Positions 1-7,979 are shown, counted from the first letter of the stretch. The stretch: 64,000 bases of DNA from Methylotenera sp. (GCA_028688575.1 JAQTXW010000001.1:31466-95465); one strand, 5' to 3'. Notes: generated by a model not told the origin, from the sequence alone. Translations and numbers: made by a program.

Positions 1-25
1 TTGAGTAATCTCAAGTTTACGACAT

Positions 26-50
26 AAAGGAGGCATAGGCCTCCTTTTTT
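26..50 (+). terminator. Rho-independent terminator of a gene upstream of the window
   Basis: A 9-bp stem (26-34 pairs with 39-47) with loop ATAG runs directly into a T run (45-50). It probably ends a plus-strand gene lying before base 1. It ends only 5 bases before the ATG of the next gene, and its left arm holds a Shine-Dalgarno-like AAAGGAGG. Confidence 0.75.
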
Positions 51-55
51 GTTAA

Positions 56-547
56 ATGCATACTCCTCTAAAATATCTCCAGCACTACCCCATTGCCTTG
101 CAAGATAAAATCAGGCAGCTGCACAGCCAGAACCAGCTAGGCGATTACCTTGCTCAGCGCTATCCTCAAGGCCACGCTATACAAACGGATAAGGCACTCT
201 ATCAGTACAGCAATGAAATAAAGCAGGCATTTTTACGCAATGCGCCGTTGTTAGACAAAGTCTATTATGACAGTCGGTTGAGCATAGCACATCACGCGCT
301 GGGCCTTAACACGGCCATTTCCAGAGTACAAGGCGGCAAACTGAAAGCTAAGAAAGAAATCCGAATTTCTGCTTTATTTAAAGAAGCACCTGCTGATTTT
401 TTACGCATGATTGTGGTACATGAGCTGGCGCACTTGAAAGAGCGCCATCATGACAAGGCATTTTACCAGTTATGCCAGCACATGGCACCAGACTACCATC
501 AGCTGGAATTCGATTGCAGGGTCTATTTAACCTGGAAAAACTGTTAG
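56..547 (+). CDS. YgjP-type (DUF45) zinc metallopeptidase-like protein
   Basis: This 163-residue protein has the zinc-metallopeptidase motif HELAH at residues 122-126, followed by HHDKAF, whose second His (about residue 132) matches the third zinc ligand of the YgjP/DUF45 family. The family is cytoplasmic, resembles the catalytic core of Wss1/SprT-like proteases and has no well-defined substrate. No signal peptide or membrane segment is visible. At 163 residues it is shorter than the roughly 230-residue YgjP proteins, so it is a compact version. The ATG at 56 is forced, because an in-frame stop lies just upstream. No normal ribosome-binding site precedes it: the only purine-rich SD sequence is buried in the terminator stem 22 bases upstream. 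It converges with the transporter gene that follows. Family assignment is firm; function is not. Confidence 0.8.
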   Translation: MHTPLKYLQHYPIALQDKIRQLHSQNQLGDYLAQRYPQGHAIQTDKALYQYSNEIKQAFLRNAPLLDKVYYDSRLSIAHHALGLNTAISRVQGGKLKAKKEIRISALFKEAPADFLRMIVVHELAHLKERHHDKAFYQLCQHMAPDYHQLEFDCRVYLTWKNC

Positions 548-595
548 CCAAAAACTATCATGCATTTGATGTTTGAACAAACATGTCCCAAATCG

Positions 596-1789
596 TCACT
601 CACTTTTAGTTATCCATAACTTGCTTTGTTTGAGCACTAGCCAGCTAAAAATCAAATATCCAGCCATGGCCATGGCCAAGCCTGAGGGCGCATACCATAC
701 CAATGGCACAATGATTCCTGCTGATATTGTAGATAACAGCATTTGTATAAAGGCCTGCCCCGATGCTGCCGTACCGCGTATTTTAGGGTGTCTATCAAGA
801 GCAGCGAGCGAGAGTATCGGCATAGCCAGCGCCATACCCACATTAAACAAGGCAACGGGTAGAATATTATTAACAGAATTTACTGGCAACACAAAACATA
901 CCAACAGATTTAACAAGACCATCGCCGCCATCCATAAATAAGCCAGTTTAACGACCTTATGACGAGCGTACCGACCTGCAGCGCGCTTAGCTAAATATGA
1001 GCCTAGCACCATGCCTAACACTGTAGGGATAAACATCCAGCCAAACTGGTGTTCACTTAACCCCAAGTGCTTTACTAAAAAAACCGGGCTGGCAAGTACA
1101 TATACAAAAAAGCTGGCAAAGTTGGCACCTAAGGCAAATACGACAAAATTAAATTCCTTATCGCTAAAGATAATACGGTAATCTTTTATCACTTGCTTTG
1201 CAGAGAGTGGCATGCGCTTTTCTTTGTGCATGGTTTCTGGCAGATAATACACAGCGGCCCATAAACTGACTGCTGCATACAAAGCTAAAAATACAAAAAT
1301 CGCCTGCCAGTGAATGCCGAGTAACAACCCGCCAATGATAGGTGCTACAGCAGGTGCAATGCCAAATAACATCTGCACGGTTGCCATCACGCGCTGTGCC
1401 TGTGCTCCTTCAAATAAATCACGTACCATTGCGCGCGCAACAACATTGCCAGCGCCGCCAGAAATACCCTGCAACGCGCGAAAAAACCATAAGGTTTCAA
1501 TATTTGGGGCAAAAGCACAGCCAATCGAGGCAAACACAAACACGCCTAGTCCAATTTTAATTGTTGTAATGCGCCCGATTGAGTCTGAAATGGCACCATG
1601 CCATAGCGTCATTAGCGCATAAGGCAGCAAGTAGAAGGTAAGGCTCTGCTGTAGCGCTAGTGGACTTGCCTGCAAACCGTCTTCCAAGGCAGGAAAAGCA
1701 GGTAAATAGGTGTCGATGGCAAAAGGAGCCAGTGCGGCCAGGCTTGCCAGTACAACCGCAAATAACAAAGGAGATGAAGAATGTCTCAA
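596..1789 (-). CDS. Bcr/CflA-family drug exporter (MFS)
   Basis: This 397-residue inner-membrane protein has the 12 hydrophobic segments expected of a major facilitator. It opens with a Bcr/CflA-like first helix that includes APFAIDTYLPAFP. Motif A is present between helices 2 and 3 as HGAISDSIGRI, and the VARAMVRDLFEG stretch is typical of the Bcr/CflA subgroup. Members export drugs or small metabolites by proton antiport; the substrate here cannot be deduced. The open frame starts with TTG at 1789, with a weak GAAAG upstream; no better ATG keeps the first helix. The gene follows pqqE, but a strong terminator separates them and ends about 10-20 bases before this start. It is therefore either expressed by read-through or has a promoter inside the terminator region. 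A link to PQQ is not implied. Confidence 0.85.
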   Translation of the reverse strand: MRHSSSPLLFAVVLASLAALAPFAIDTYLPAFPALEDGLQASPLALQQSLTFYLLPYALMTLWHGAISDSIGRITTIKIGLGVFVFASIGCAFAPNIETLWFFRALQGISGGAGNVVARAMVRDLFEGAQAQRVMATVQMLFGIAPAVAPIIGGLLLGIHWQAIFVFLALYAAVSLWAAVYYLPETMHKEKRMPLSAKQVIKDYRIIFSDKEFNFVVFALGANFASFFVYVLASPVFLVKHLGLSEHQFGWMFIPTVLGMVLGSYLAKRAAGRYARHKVVKLAYLWMAAMVLLNLLVCFVLPVNSVNNILPVALFNVGMALAMPILSLAALDRHPKIRGTAASGQAFIQMLLSTISAGIIVPLVWYAPSGLAMAMAGYLIFSWLVLKQSKLWITKSE

Positions 1790-1800
1790 AATATACTTTC

Positions 1801-1839
1801 TAATAAAAAACGCGCTGCTGATTTAATCAGTAGCGCGTT
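1801..1839 (-). terminator. Rho-independent terminator after pqqE
   Basis: Two 14-bp arms (1809-1822 and 1826-1839, one G-T pair) with a 3-base loop are followed on the minus strand by TTTTTTATTA. The stem is strong. It lies 54 bases after the pqqE stop and just before the TTG start of the transporter gene. Confidence 0.85.
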
Positions 1840-1892
1840 AGATTAACCTAGATTACGCGTTATTACTACGCCATCACTGCATAAACAAAGTG

Positions 1893-3116
1893 CTATGGCA
1901 AGGCATGGAACTCATCCACGCGTGCCTGCAGTTCACCTGCAATCATTTTTTTGGAATTTTTGTCGTTGCGAAACACAATAGGCTGAGCCGCAATTGCAGG
2001 GTTCTTGGCATCTTCAATCGCTTGGTCAATCAAGTGATGATAAGGTGATTTACTGCATACTGGGTCGGCAGCTTCTGCGTCACCTGTCAGCAAGAAAGAT
2101 TGGCAGCGACAACCTCCCAAGTCTTTTTCTTTTTCCTCACAGCTACGGCATGGCTCTTTCATCCAGCTATCGCCGCGATATTTATTAAAAGCTGGCGATT
2201 CTTTCCAGCTCCATCCCAGGTCATTATCTTTAACATTAGGAAACTGCATATTAGGCAGCACGCGTGCTGAGTGACAAGGCAACACATCACCGTTGGCAGT
2301 GACAATCATAAACACTTCACCCCAGCCATTCATGCATTTTTTTGGCCGATCCGAGAAGTAATCGGGCACGACAAAGAAAATCTTCATTTTACTGCCTGAT
2401 TGCGCTCTGAATTCATTGGTGACTCTTTCCGCCTCATCTACCTGCTCTTTTGTCGGCATTAACTGACTGCGGTTGACCAGCGACCAGCCATAATATTGCG
2501 TATTAGCCAACTCGATATATTCAGCACCCAGCGCATCTGCCATTTCCAGAATCTGCTTCATGTGGCCGATGTTGTAACGATGAATCACCACGTTAAGCAC
2601 CATGGGGTATCCATGCCCTTTAATCATGGCGGCTACTTTTTTCTTGAGCTCAAATGTTTTGGTGTTGGTAATGAAATTGTTAATCTCTTCGGTAATATCG
2701 TGCATTGACAGTTGGATATGATCCAAACCGCCTTCTTTAAACGCTTGGATGCGCTTTTCGGTTAAGCCTACACCTGACGTAATCAAATTGCTGTAATAAC
2801 CTAGTTTTTTAGCCTCAATCACGATCTCTTCAATATCATCACGCAGTAAGGGTTCACCGCCTGAAATCCCCAGCTGAATTGCGCCAAGTTTACGCGCATC
2901 GCGCAATGCCTGTATCCATTGCTCGGTGGTGAGTTCATTTTGGGTGTGCTTGTCGTAATCGGTCGGGTTGTAGCAAAACGCACAATGCAAAGGGCAGCGG
3001 TAAGTCACCTCGGCTAACAGCCATAGCGGTTGAGTTTGCGTGGCGCTGGCTGCCACACCGTTATTTTGTGCAATGGTTTTTTGCACCACTGATTCACCTA
3101 AAGAGGCTTGTGTCAT
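1893..3116 (-). CDS. pqqE: PqqE, PqqA peptide cyclase (radical SAM/SPASM)
   Basis: PqqE forms the carbon-carbon bond between the Glu and Tyr side chains of the PqqA peptide, the first chemical step of PQQ synthesis, working with the chaperone PqqD. The radical-SAM cluster motif CxxxCxxC is visible as CPLHCAFC at about residues 41-48. The C-terminal SPASM region holds the auxiliary-cluster cysteines: CMNGWG, VLPCHSA, then CRSC, GGCRC and PVCSKSPYH. Length (407 residues) is slightly above the usual 370-390 because of an N-terminal extension of about 30 residues before WLLAEVTYRC. It lies 20 bases after pqqD and is the last gene of pqqABCDE. Cytoplasmic, iron-sulfur dependent. The assignment is secure. 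Confidence 0.97.
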   Translation of the reverse strand: MTQASLGESVVQKTIAQNNGVAASATQTQPLWLLAEVTYRCPLHCAFCYNPTDYDKHTQNELTTEQWIQALRDARKLGAIQLGISGGEPLLRDDIEEIVIEAKKLGYYSNLITSGVGLTEKRIQAFKEGGLDHIQLSMHDITEEINNFITNTKTFELKKKVAAMIKGHGYPMVLNVVIHRYNIGHMKQILEMADALGAEYIELANTQYYGWSLVNRSQLMPTKEQVDEAERVTNEFRAQSGSKMKIFFVVPDYFSDRPKKCMNGWGEVFMIVTANGDVLPCHSARVLPNMQFPNVKDNDLGWSWKESPAFNKYRGDSWMKEPCRSCEEKEKDLGGCRCQSFLLTGDAEAADPVCSKSPYHHLIDQAIEDAKNPAIAAQPIVFRNDKNSKKMIAGELQARVDEFHALP

Positions 3117-3136
3117 TTTACTACTCCTGAATTCGC

Positions 3137-3418
3137 TTATAACTTACGTAGCCAAGCCTTGCCAACAGCAAGCTCAAACATGCCAATAATATCTTGCTCG
3201 ATGTTTTCAGCATCGGGAAACGCTGCTTTTAATTCAGCAATAATGTCAGCCACGCTATTTTTGCCATCTAATCTTTTTAAAATTTCACCTGCCCCACCAT
3301 GGAGCTTTACCATGCCTTCAGGGAAAAGAATCACATAGCTATTCTGCGCTTCTTCCCACTGGAAACGATGATGCGGTGCAAGTGCGTAAATATCCGATTG
3401 TTGTATTGTTACTTCCAT
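3137..3418 (-). CDS. pqqD: PqqD, PqqA-binding chaperone
   Basis: This 93-residue protein matches the PqqD family: a small winged-helix peptide-binding protein that holds PqqA and presents it to PqqE. Typical features are the APHHRFQWEEAQ start, the LFPEGMVKL strand, GGAGEIL and a C-terminal helix ending in GKAWLRKL. It sits between pqqC and pqqE as a separate gene; in some methylotrophs pqqC and pqqD are fused. A 165-bp gap containing a hairpin precedes it. The ATG at 3418 follows a weak AAGGTAGCTTT-type purine stretch. Confidence 0.95.
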   Translation of the reverse strand: MEVTIQQSDIYALAPHHRFQWEEAQNSYVILFPEGMVKLHGGAGEILKRLDGKNSVADIIAELKAAFPDAENIEQDIIGMFELAVGKAWLRKL

Positions 3419-3481
3419 AAAGCTACCTTAAATTAAATCGTGGCAATCAAACTACAGCATAACACTCGCTCAATACTATTA

Positions 3482-3535
3482 TGTCATTCCAAAACAACTT
3501 AAATTTTGCATGAATGAGCCTGTTTCGAAATGACA
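3482..3535 (-). other. RNA hairpin in the pqqC-pqqD gap
   Basis: Arms 3535-3521 and 3496-3482 form a 15-bp stem in the minus-strand transcript: 13 Watson-Crick pairs and two G-U pairs, with a 24-nt loop. The same DNA read as plus-strand RNA would have two mismatches, so pairing is complete only in the pqq direction. No T run follows, so it is not a simple terminator. A role in processing or stability, separating pqqABC from pqqDE expression, is inference. Confidence 0.55.
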
Positions 3536-3583
3536 CCTACGCTTAATAGTAATGTGCTGTTAAAAAATTTCTTAACTTGCCGA

Positions 3584-4348
3584 TTAACTTACATTCATTA
3601 CAGGCTGACGTAAATAATCGCGCCCTTCCACTTTTATGTCTGTACTTTGTAGCATAATGGCATCCGCCATCACCCAGAGTACATCTAACTTAAACTGCAG
3701 AATTTCTAGCGCACGTTCTTGTAGTTCACGCGTCTGACCAAAATAATCCAGCGTAATAGACAAACCCTGCTCTACATCTCGGCGTGCCTGTGTTAGACGA
3801 TTCTTAAAGTACTGCATGCCCTCTGGGTTAATCCATGGATACATATCAGGCCATACATCAATGCGTTGCTGGTGGATATGCGGCGCAAATAATTCAGTTA
3901 AACTTGAACATACAGACTCCTGCCATGGACGCTGCTTAGCAAAGTTAATGTATGCATCTACCGCAAATCTGGTGCCAGGTGCCACTAATTTTAAAGACAT
4001 CACTTCTTCACGTGTTAAGCCGACGGCGTGTCCCAAATGGATCCATGCTTCAATACCGCCTTCCCCACCCTCAGCAATCTGGCCGCTGCCATCATGGTCA
4101 AAAATACGCTGAATCCAGCCACGGCGTAATTCACGGTCAGGACAGTTAGAGAGAATCGCCGCATCTTTCATCGGGATTGCAATCTGATAGTAATATCGAT
4201 TGGCCACCCAAGCCTGCATTTGCTGTTGAGAAAGCTTGCCTTCATACATCAGCACATGAATTGGGTGGTAAATATGATAGCCCTTGCCCTTTTCACGTAG
4301 TTTCGCTTCAAACTCTTCCCTGCTCCAAGGTGCTAATTTTTCTGTCAT
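3584..4348 (-). CDS. pqqC: PqqC, pyrroloquinoline-quinone synthase
   Basis: PqqC catalyses the final step of PQQ synthesis, ring closure and eight-electron oxidation of the intermediate AHQQ. It is cofactor-free and uses O2. The 254-residue length matches the family. Diagnostic segments are [19 protein letters not shown] at the start, [41 protein letters not shown] and the DHDGSG loop. The protein ends near [10 protein letters not shown] and carries no fused PqqD domain. It lies 66 bases downstream of pqqB. Cytoplasmic. Secure assignment. Confidence 0.97.
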   Translation of the reverse strand: MTEKLAPWSREEFEAKLREKGKGYHIYHPIHVLMYEGKLSQQQMQAWVANRYYYQIAIPMKDAAILSNCPDRELRRGWIQRIFDHDGSGQIAEGGEGGIEAWIHLGHAVGLTREEVMSLKLVAPGTRFAVDAYINFAKQRPWQESVCSSLTELFAPHIHQQRIDVWPDMYPWINPEGMQYFKNRLTQARRDVEQGLSITLDYFGQTRELQERALEILQFKLDVLWVMADAIMLQSTDIKVEGRDYLRQPVMNVS

Positions 4349-4414
4349 TTTCTTTGCCCTTCTCTAAAAATTCAAAAACCACATGAAACCACGACGTTTC
4401 ATGATAAAAAGTTT

Positions 4415-5332
4415 TTATAAAATGATATCCATACCATCATAAGCCACTTCTATTTTGTGCTCATTAAGAATCGCCCGCTCGGCAGAGTCTTCACGCAAAA
4501 TAGGATTAGTGTTGTTGATATGGATTAAGACTTTTCTCACATCTCCAAATTTGTCCAGATCTTCGATCATGCCGTTTGGGCCAGACTGTGGGTTATGGCC
4601 AATACTGCGCGCGGTTTTGGTCATCAATCCCAAATCAATCATTTCTGTGTCTGTCCAGAATGTGCCATCCACCATAATGCAATCCGCCTGATTCATGAGC
4701 GCTGGCAAATGCGGCTCTATTTCTGCAAGCCCTGGTGAATACCAGCATTTTTTACCTGTGCTAACTTCTTCAATCAGCACGCCAATGGTGTCACCTGGTT
4801 GCGGATTATTGCGGTGTGGTGAATATGGCGGTGCCGCGCTTTTTAATGCCACGGTTGTAAATTTAAGATTAGGGACATTCGGTATAGTAAAACTGGTTTT
4901 GCCATCTACTGGCACTTGATGGTGATTGATCCCACAGTAATGACCCAATATATTAAGCACCTGATTGCCTGAAGTTAAATCACCATACACCATATCAGTA
5001 CAGTAGATTTCACGCTTCACAGTACCCTCGCGCAGCATATACAAGCCTGTTGTATGGTCAATCTGTGCATCAATCAACACAATTGCCTGAATCCCTGTAT
5101 CGCGAATATTTCGCGCTGGTTGTAATGCTGGAAAATCCTGAATTTGCTGTAATACATCAGGAGATGCATTGAACAGTACCCAATTCACGCCATCGCTGCT
5201 TACGCAAATCGAGGATTGTGTGCGTTTAGTTGCTTTGATTGTGCCTTTACGCAAACCATCACAGTTATAACAATTACAGTTCCACTGAGGGAAACCTCCG
5301 CCTGCCCCTGCGCCTAATACATGAATGTGCAT
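4415..5332 (-). CDS. pqqB: PqqB, metallo-beta-lactamase-fold PQQ biosynthesis hydroxylase
   Basis: At 305 residues the protein has the PqqB signature start VLGAGAGGGFPQWNCNC, then NCDGLRKGTIKATKRTQSS. The metallo-beta-lactamase-like core contains DAQIDHTTGL and VLIHINNTNP. PqqB has been shown in other bacteria to be an iron-dependent hydroxylase acting on the diamino acid from PqqA; older literature proposed a transport role. The N-terminal CxC motif (CNCYNC) is typical of the family. It is the first gene after the terminator that follows pqqA, so its expression should depend on read-through from the pqqA promoter or on an internal promoter in 5333-5410, where I see none that is convincing. 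Confidence 0.97.
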   Translation of the reverse strand: MHIHVLGAGAGGGFPQWNCNCYNCDGLRKGTIKATKRTQSSICVSSDGVNWVLFNASPDVLQQIQDFPALQPARNIRDTGIQAIVLIDAQIDHTTGLYMLREGTVKREIYCTDMVYGDLTSGNQVLNILGHYCGINHHQVPVDGKTSFTIPNVPNLKFTTVALKSAAPPYSPHRNNPQPGDTIGVLIEEVSTGKKCWYSPGLAEIEPHLPALMNQADCIMVDGTFWTDTEMIDLGLMTKTARSIGHNPQSGPNGMIEDLDKFGDVRKVLIHINNTNPILREDSAERAILNEHKIEVAYDGMDIIL

Positions 5333-5410
5333 ATTTTTTACGATTCTTTAATTAATTCTGATATTTTATTTTCTAAAAAAAGCTTAGTGCCTAATTTAAA
5401 AAAACGATCT

Positions 5411-5440
5411 TTTATAAAAAAAGGCTGTCTTACGGCAGCC
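5411..5440 (-). terminator. Terminator/attenuator between pqqA and pqqB
   Basis: A 7-bp GC-rich stem (5423-5429 with 5434-5440, loop of 4) is followed on the minus strand by seven T and then ATAAAA. It begins 25 bases after the pqqA stop. It can terminate in both directions, since A and T runs flank it. It would give a short, abundant pqqA message with limited read-through into pqqBCDE, in keeping with the high PqqA demand known in other bacteria. Confidence 0.85.
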
Positions 5441-5464
5441 TTTTTTATGATACGTAATCGCTAA

Positions 5465-5536
5465 TTACTTGTTCATTACGTACATTGTCACTTCAAAGCC
5501 AAAACGCATTTCAGTAGCTGCTGGTGTAGTCCACAT
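5465..5536 (-). CDS. pqqA: PqqA, PQQ precursor peptide
   Basis: This 23-residue ribosomally made peptide is the substrate from which PQQ is cut and assembled. Its sequence begins MWTTPAATEMRFGFEV and contains the conserved Glu (residue 15) and Tyr (residue 19) spaced E-x3-Y, which are cross-linked by PqqE. Family members are 22-29 residues and share MWxxP, RxGFEVTMY and a short tail. The ATG at 5536 is preferred over an in-frame ATG six bases upstream because AAAAGGA is then 7 bases away. It is followed by its own terminator. The upstream leader contains a long inverted repeat. No separate PqqA-processing protease (pqqF/G) is encoded in this window. Confidence 0.95.
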   Translation of the reverse strand: MWTTPAATEMRFGFEVTMYVMNK

Positions 5537-5559
5537 GATCATTTCCTTTTAAGTTGTTT

Positions 5560-5637
5560 TAAGTTCGCCACAAACAAATCGTTGTAACGTGAGAAGCATT
5601 GTGCGCGCATCCAGGCACTAAGAACACCGCGAACTTA
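5560..5637 (-). promoter_or_regulatory. Possible structured 5' leader of pqqA
   Basis: Perfect 9-bp arms TAAGTTCGC (5637-5629 read on the minus strand) and GCGAACTTA (5568-5560) enclose 60 bases and end 23 bases before the pqqA ATG, just upstream of its ribosome-binding site. Inside, CACAA can pair with UUGUG next to the closing stem, and CGU/ACG can form a small loop. A weak -10-like TAGTAT lies just upstream (about 5647-5642) with no good -35. Whether this is a leader RNA, an operator pair or chance cannot be settled from one sequence. Confidence 0.4.
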
Positions 5638-5694
5638 CCGAATACTACCTAAGTAAATTCATGATGTGATGTAATAAAACGTGATTAGGGAAAA

Positions 5695-6795
5695 TTAAGC
5701 AGACTTGATAATTTCAGTCAGCACTTGCAGAAATTTCGCATTTTCAGCAAACAACCCGACACTCACTCTAAGATAATCTGGCATCTCATAGTTAGCGACA
5801 GGCCGGACTATCACGCCCTTTTGCAGCAACTGCCGATTTACTTGCGCGGCATTGGGTATTTTTACACTTACAAAATTGGCAAATGACGGGATGTAGCTCA
5901 GACCCAGTGCATCAAAGCCTGTAGTGATCTGCAACATACCCGCCTGATTCAGTGCGTAGCTGCGGGCAACAAAATCTTCATCTGCTAAAGAAGCAATCGC
6001 AGCGGCTTGTGCAATACTATTCACGTTAAACGGCTGTCTGACACGGTTTAGCATGTCCACCACTTGCGGATGACCTAAACCAAAACCAACACGCAAACCA
6101 GCTAAGCCATAGGCTTTAGAAAAAGTTCTGGAGATTAGCAAGTTATCAAACTCATGCAACCAATTGATGGCTTCAGATTTATGCTCAGCTGACAAATACT
6201 CATCATAAGCCTCATCCAGCAAAACAAGTATATGTGTGGGTACTTGTTTTAAAAAAGCGTACAAATCATCTTTTGCAAGTAAAGTGCCTGTTGGATTATT
6301 TGGGTTTGCAATAAAAATAATCTTGGTTTTGTTACTGATTGCTGCAAGCATGCCTGACAAGTCATGGCTGAAGTTCTTTGCGGGCACAACAACTCCCGTT
6401 GCCCCTACCGCCTGTGTGACGAGCGGATATACAGCAAACGCATGCTGGGAATATATGGCTTCATCACCTGGGGTTAAATAAGTGCGTGCCGCTAACTCTA
6501 AGATATCATTTGAACCGTTACCAAACACAATTTGCTCTGGCGCCACCTTAAATTTTTGACTGATTGCACTACGCAATTCAAAAGCATTACCATCTGGGTA
6601 GCGCGCAATCTCAAAAATGGATTCCTGTATTGCATAATCAGCTTTGGGGCTGATGCCTAAAGGGTTTTCATTGGAAGCCAACTTAACAATGTGTTCAACC
6701 TTCAGTCCTATCTCGCGAGCGAGCTCCGTGATGGGCTTTCCGCCCTGGTACGGCGCAATAGATTGAATGTAATGAGGAGCTTGAGGTGTTGTCAT
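5695..6795 (-). CDS. hisC: Histidinol-phosphate aminotransferase
   Basis: HisC converts imidazole-acetol phosphate to histidinol phosphate with glutamate as donor, and HisC2-type enzymes may also serve in Phe/Tyr synthesis. This is a PLP fold-type I aminotransferase of about 366 residues. Visible motifs are KLASNENPLG near the N-terminus, ANPNNPTGT, DEAYDEY and the PLP-lysine segment SRTFSKAYGLAGLRVG around residue 227. I start it at ATG 6795; a GTG three codons earlier (6804) is possible, and neither has a strong ribosome-binding site. It follows pheA by 87 bases. In many betaproteobacteria tyrA and aroA come next; here the pqq operon follows instead. Confidence 0.93.
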   Translation of the reverse strand: MTTPQAPHYIQSIAPYQGGKPITELAREIGLKVEHIVKLASNENPLGISPKADYAIQESIFEIARYPDGNAFELRSAISQKFKVAPEQIVFGNGSNDILELAARTYLTPGDEAIYSQHAFAVYPLVTQAVGATGVVVPAKNFSHDLSGMLAAISNKTKIIFIANPNNPTGTLLAKDDLYAFLKQVPTHILVLLDEAYDEYLSAEHKSEAINWLHEFDNLLISRTFSKAYGLAGLRVGFGLGHPQVVDMLNRVRQPFNVNSIAQAAAIASLADEDFVARSYALNQAGMLQITTGFDALGLSYIPSFANFVSVKIPNAAQVNRQLLQKGVIVRPVANYEMPDYLRVSVGLFAENAKFLQVLTEIIKSA

Positions 6796-6882
6796 GGTGA
6801 GCACGATAAAACAGTATAAAAATAAAACAGGGTCAAAAAATCAAGTCGTTTGAATGCAAACCCAAACAAACATTACTGCGAT

Positions 6883-7977
6883 TTAAGTCACAGCAACTGG
6901 ATAGGATCCCAGGCATTTGACAAAAGAAGCGCGCTGCTCAACTTCCTGCAATGCGGACGCAACATTCACATCCTGGGTGTGTCCCTCTATATCAACATAA
7001 AACACATATTCCCAGCGCCCTGCTTTTGCAGGCCTTGACTCTAGTTTGGTCATGCTCACTCCATGTTGAGCTAGCGGTTCCAGCAAATTCAATACTGCCC
7101 CTGGCTGATTTTTGGCTGCAATTACCAGCGAAGTTTTATCTTGCCCAGAAGGCGCCACTTCATGTGGTGACAGCACTAAAAAACGCGTTGTATTATTAGG
7201 GTCGTCTTCAATATTCTCTGCCAATACGTGAAGATCAAACAACTCTGCCGCCCGTTTGCTTGCAATCGCCGCGGCAAATGTGCCATCTGATGCAATCAAA
7301 TCATGAATCATCTGAGCAGCACGCGCATTGCTGGTCACCGCCTCACGCTCCGCCGCTGGCAGCATCTTGTTTAGCCATTCATGACACTGCGCCAAAGACT
7401 GAGCATGTGAAAACACGTGTGAAATTTTTTGAATGTCGGATTGCCTGGATAACAGACAATGATGAATCGGAATGGTGACTTCACCGCAAACTTTCAGTGG
7501 GCTAGTCAGCAGCAGATCTAAAGTTAAGCCCACAGCACCTTCATTAGAGTTTTCAACAGGTACGATGCCATAGTCAGCCTGGCCGGCTTCTACACTGCGA
7601 AACACCTCATCAATAGAACCACATACAACGGCTGTTTTGCCTTCGCCAAATTGCTTGAGTGCGGCTTCTTCGCTATAAGTACCCAAAGGCCCGAGAAATG
7701 CAACAGCAAGTTCTTTTTCCAGCGCCCTGCAATTAGACATCACACTGCGGAAAATGCTCGTCACCGCCCCTGCAGGCAGCGGGCCTGTGTTTTCTTCCAT
7801 CAACCGGCGCAACACCTGCGCTTCGCGCTCTGGACGATAAATAACCCCATCCTCTTTTAATTCACCAATATGACGCGCATGCTCGGCACGTGCATTGACG
7901 AGTTTTAATATTTGCGTGTCTATCGCATCTATTTGTTCGCGATGCTGCTTGAGTTGATTAATTAATTGGTCAGACAT
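6883..7977 (-). CDS. pheA: Bifunctional chorismate mutase / prephenate dehydratase
   Basis: This makes phenylpyruvate from chorismate. The N-terminal ~90 residues are an AroQ-type chorismate mutase (LKQHREQIDAIDTQIL, NARAEHARHIGELK). The middle is the periplasmic-binding-fold prephenate dehydratase (FLGPLGTYSEEAALKQF, VPVENSNEGAVG, TTRFLVLS). A C-terminal ACT domain carries the phenylalanine-sensing ESRP motif. Length 364 fits the standard P-protein. It starts 2 bases after the serC stop, so the two are translationally close. Feedback inhibition by phenylalanine is expected from the ACT domain. Confidence 0.95.
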   Translation of the reverse strand: MSDQLINQLKQHREQIDAIDTQILKLVNARAEHARHIGELKEDGVIYRPEREAQVLRRLMEENTGPLPAGAVTSIFRSVMSNCRALEKELAVAFLGPLGTYSEEAALKQFGEGKTAVVCGSIDEVFRSVEAGQADYGIVPVENSNEGAVGLTLDLLLTSPLKVCGEVTIPIHHCLLSRQSDIQKISHVFSHAQSLAQCHEWLNKMLPAAEREAVTSNARAAQMIHDLIASDGTFAAAIASKRAAELFDLHVLAENIEDDPNNTTRFLVLSPHEVAPSGQDKTSLVIAAKNQPGAVLNLLEPLAQHGVSMTKLESRPAKAGRWEYVFYVDIEGHTQDVNVASALQEVEQRASFVKCLGSYPVAVT

Positions 7978-7979
7978 GT

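Noticed and set aside
573-941. 122-residue plus-strand reading frame
   Set aside because: It lies entirely over the exporter gene on the other strand, with no ribosome-binding site or recognisable motif.
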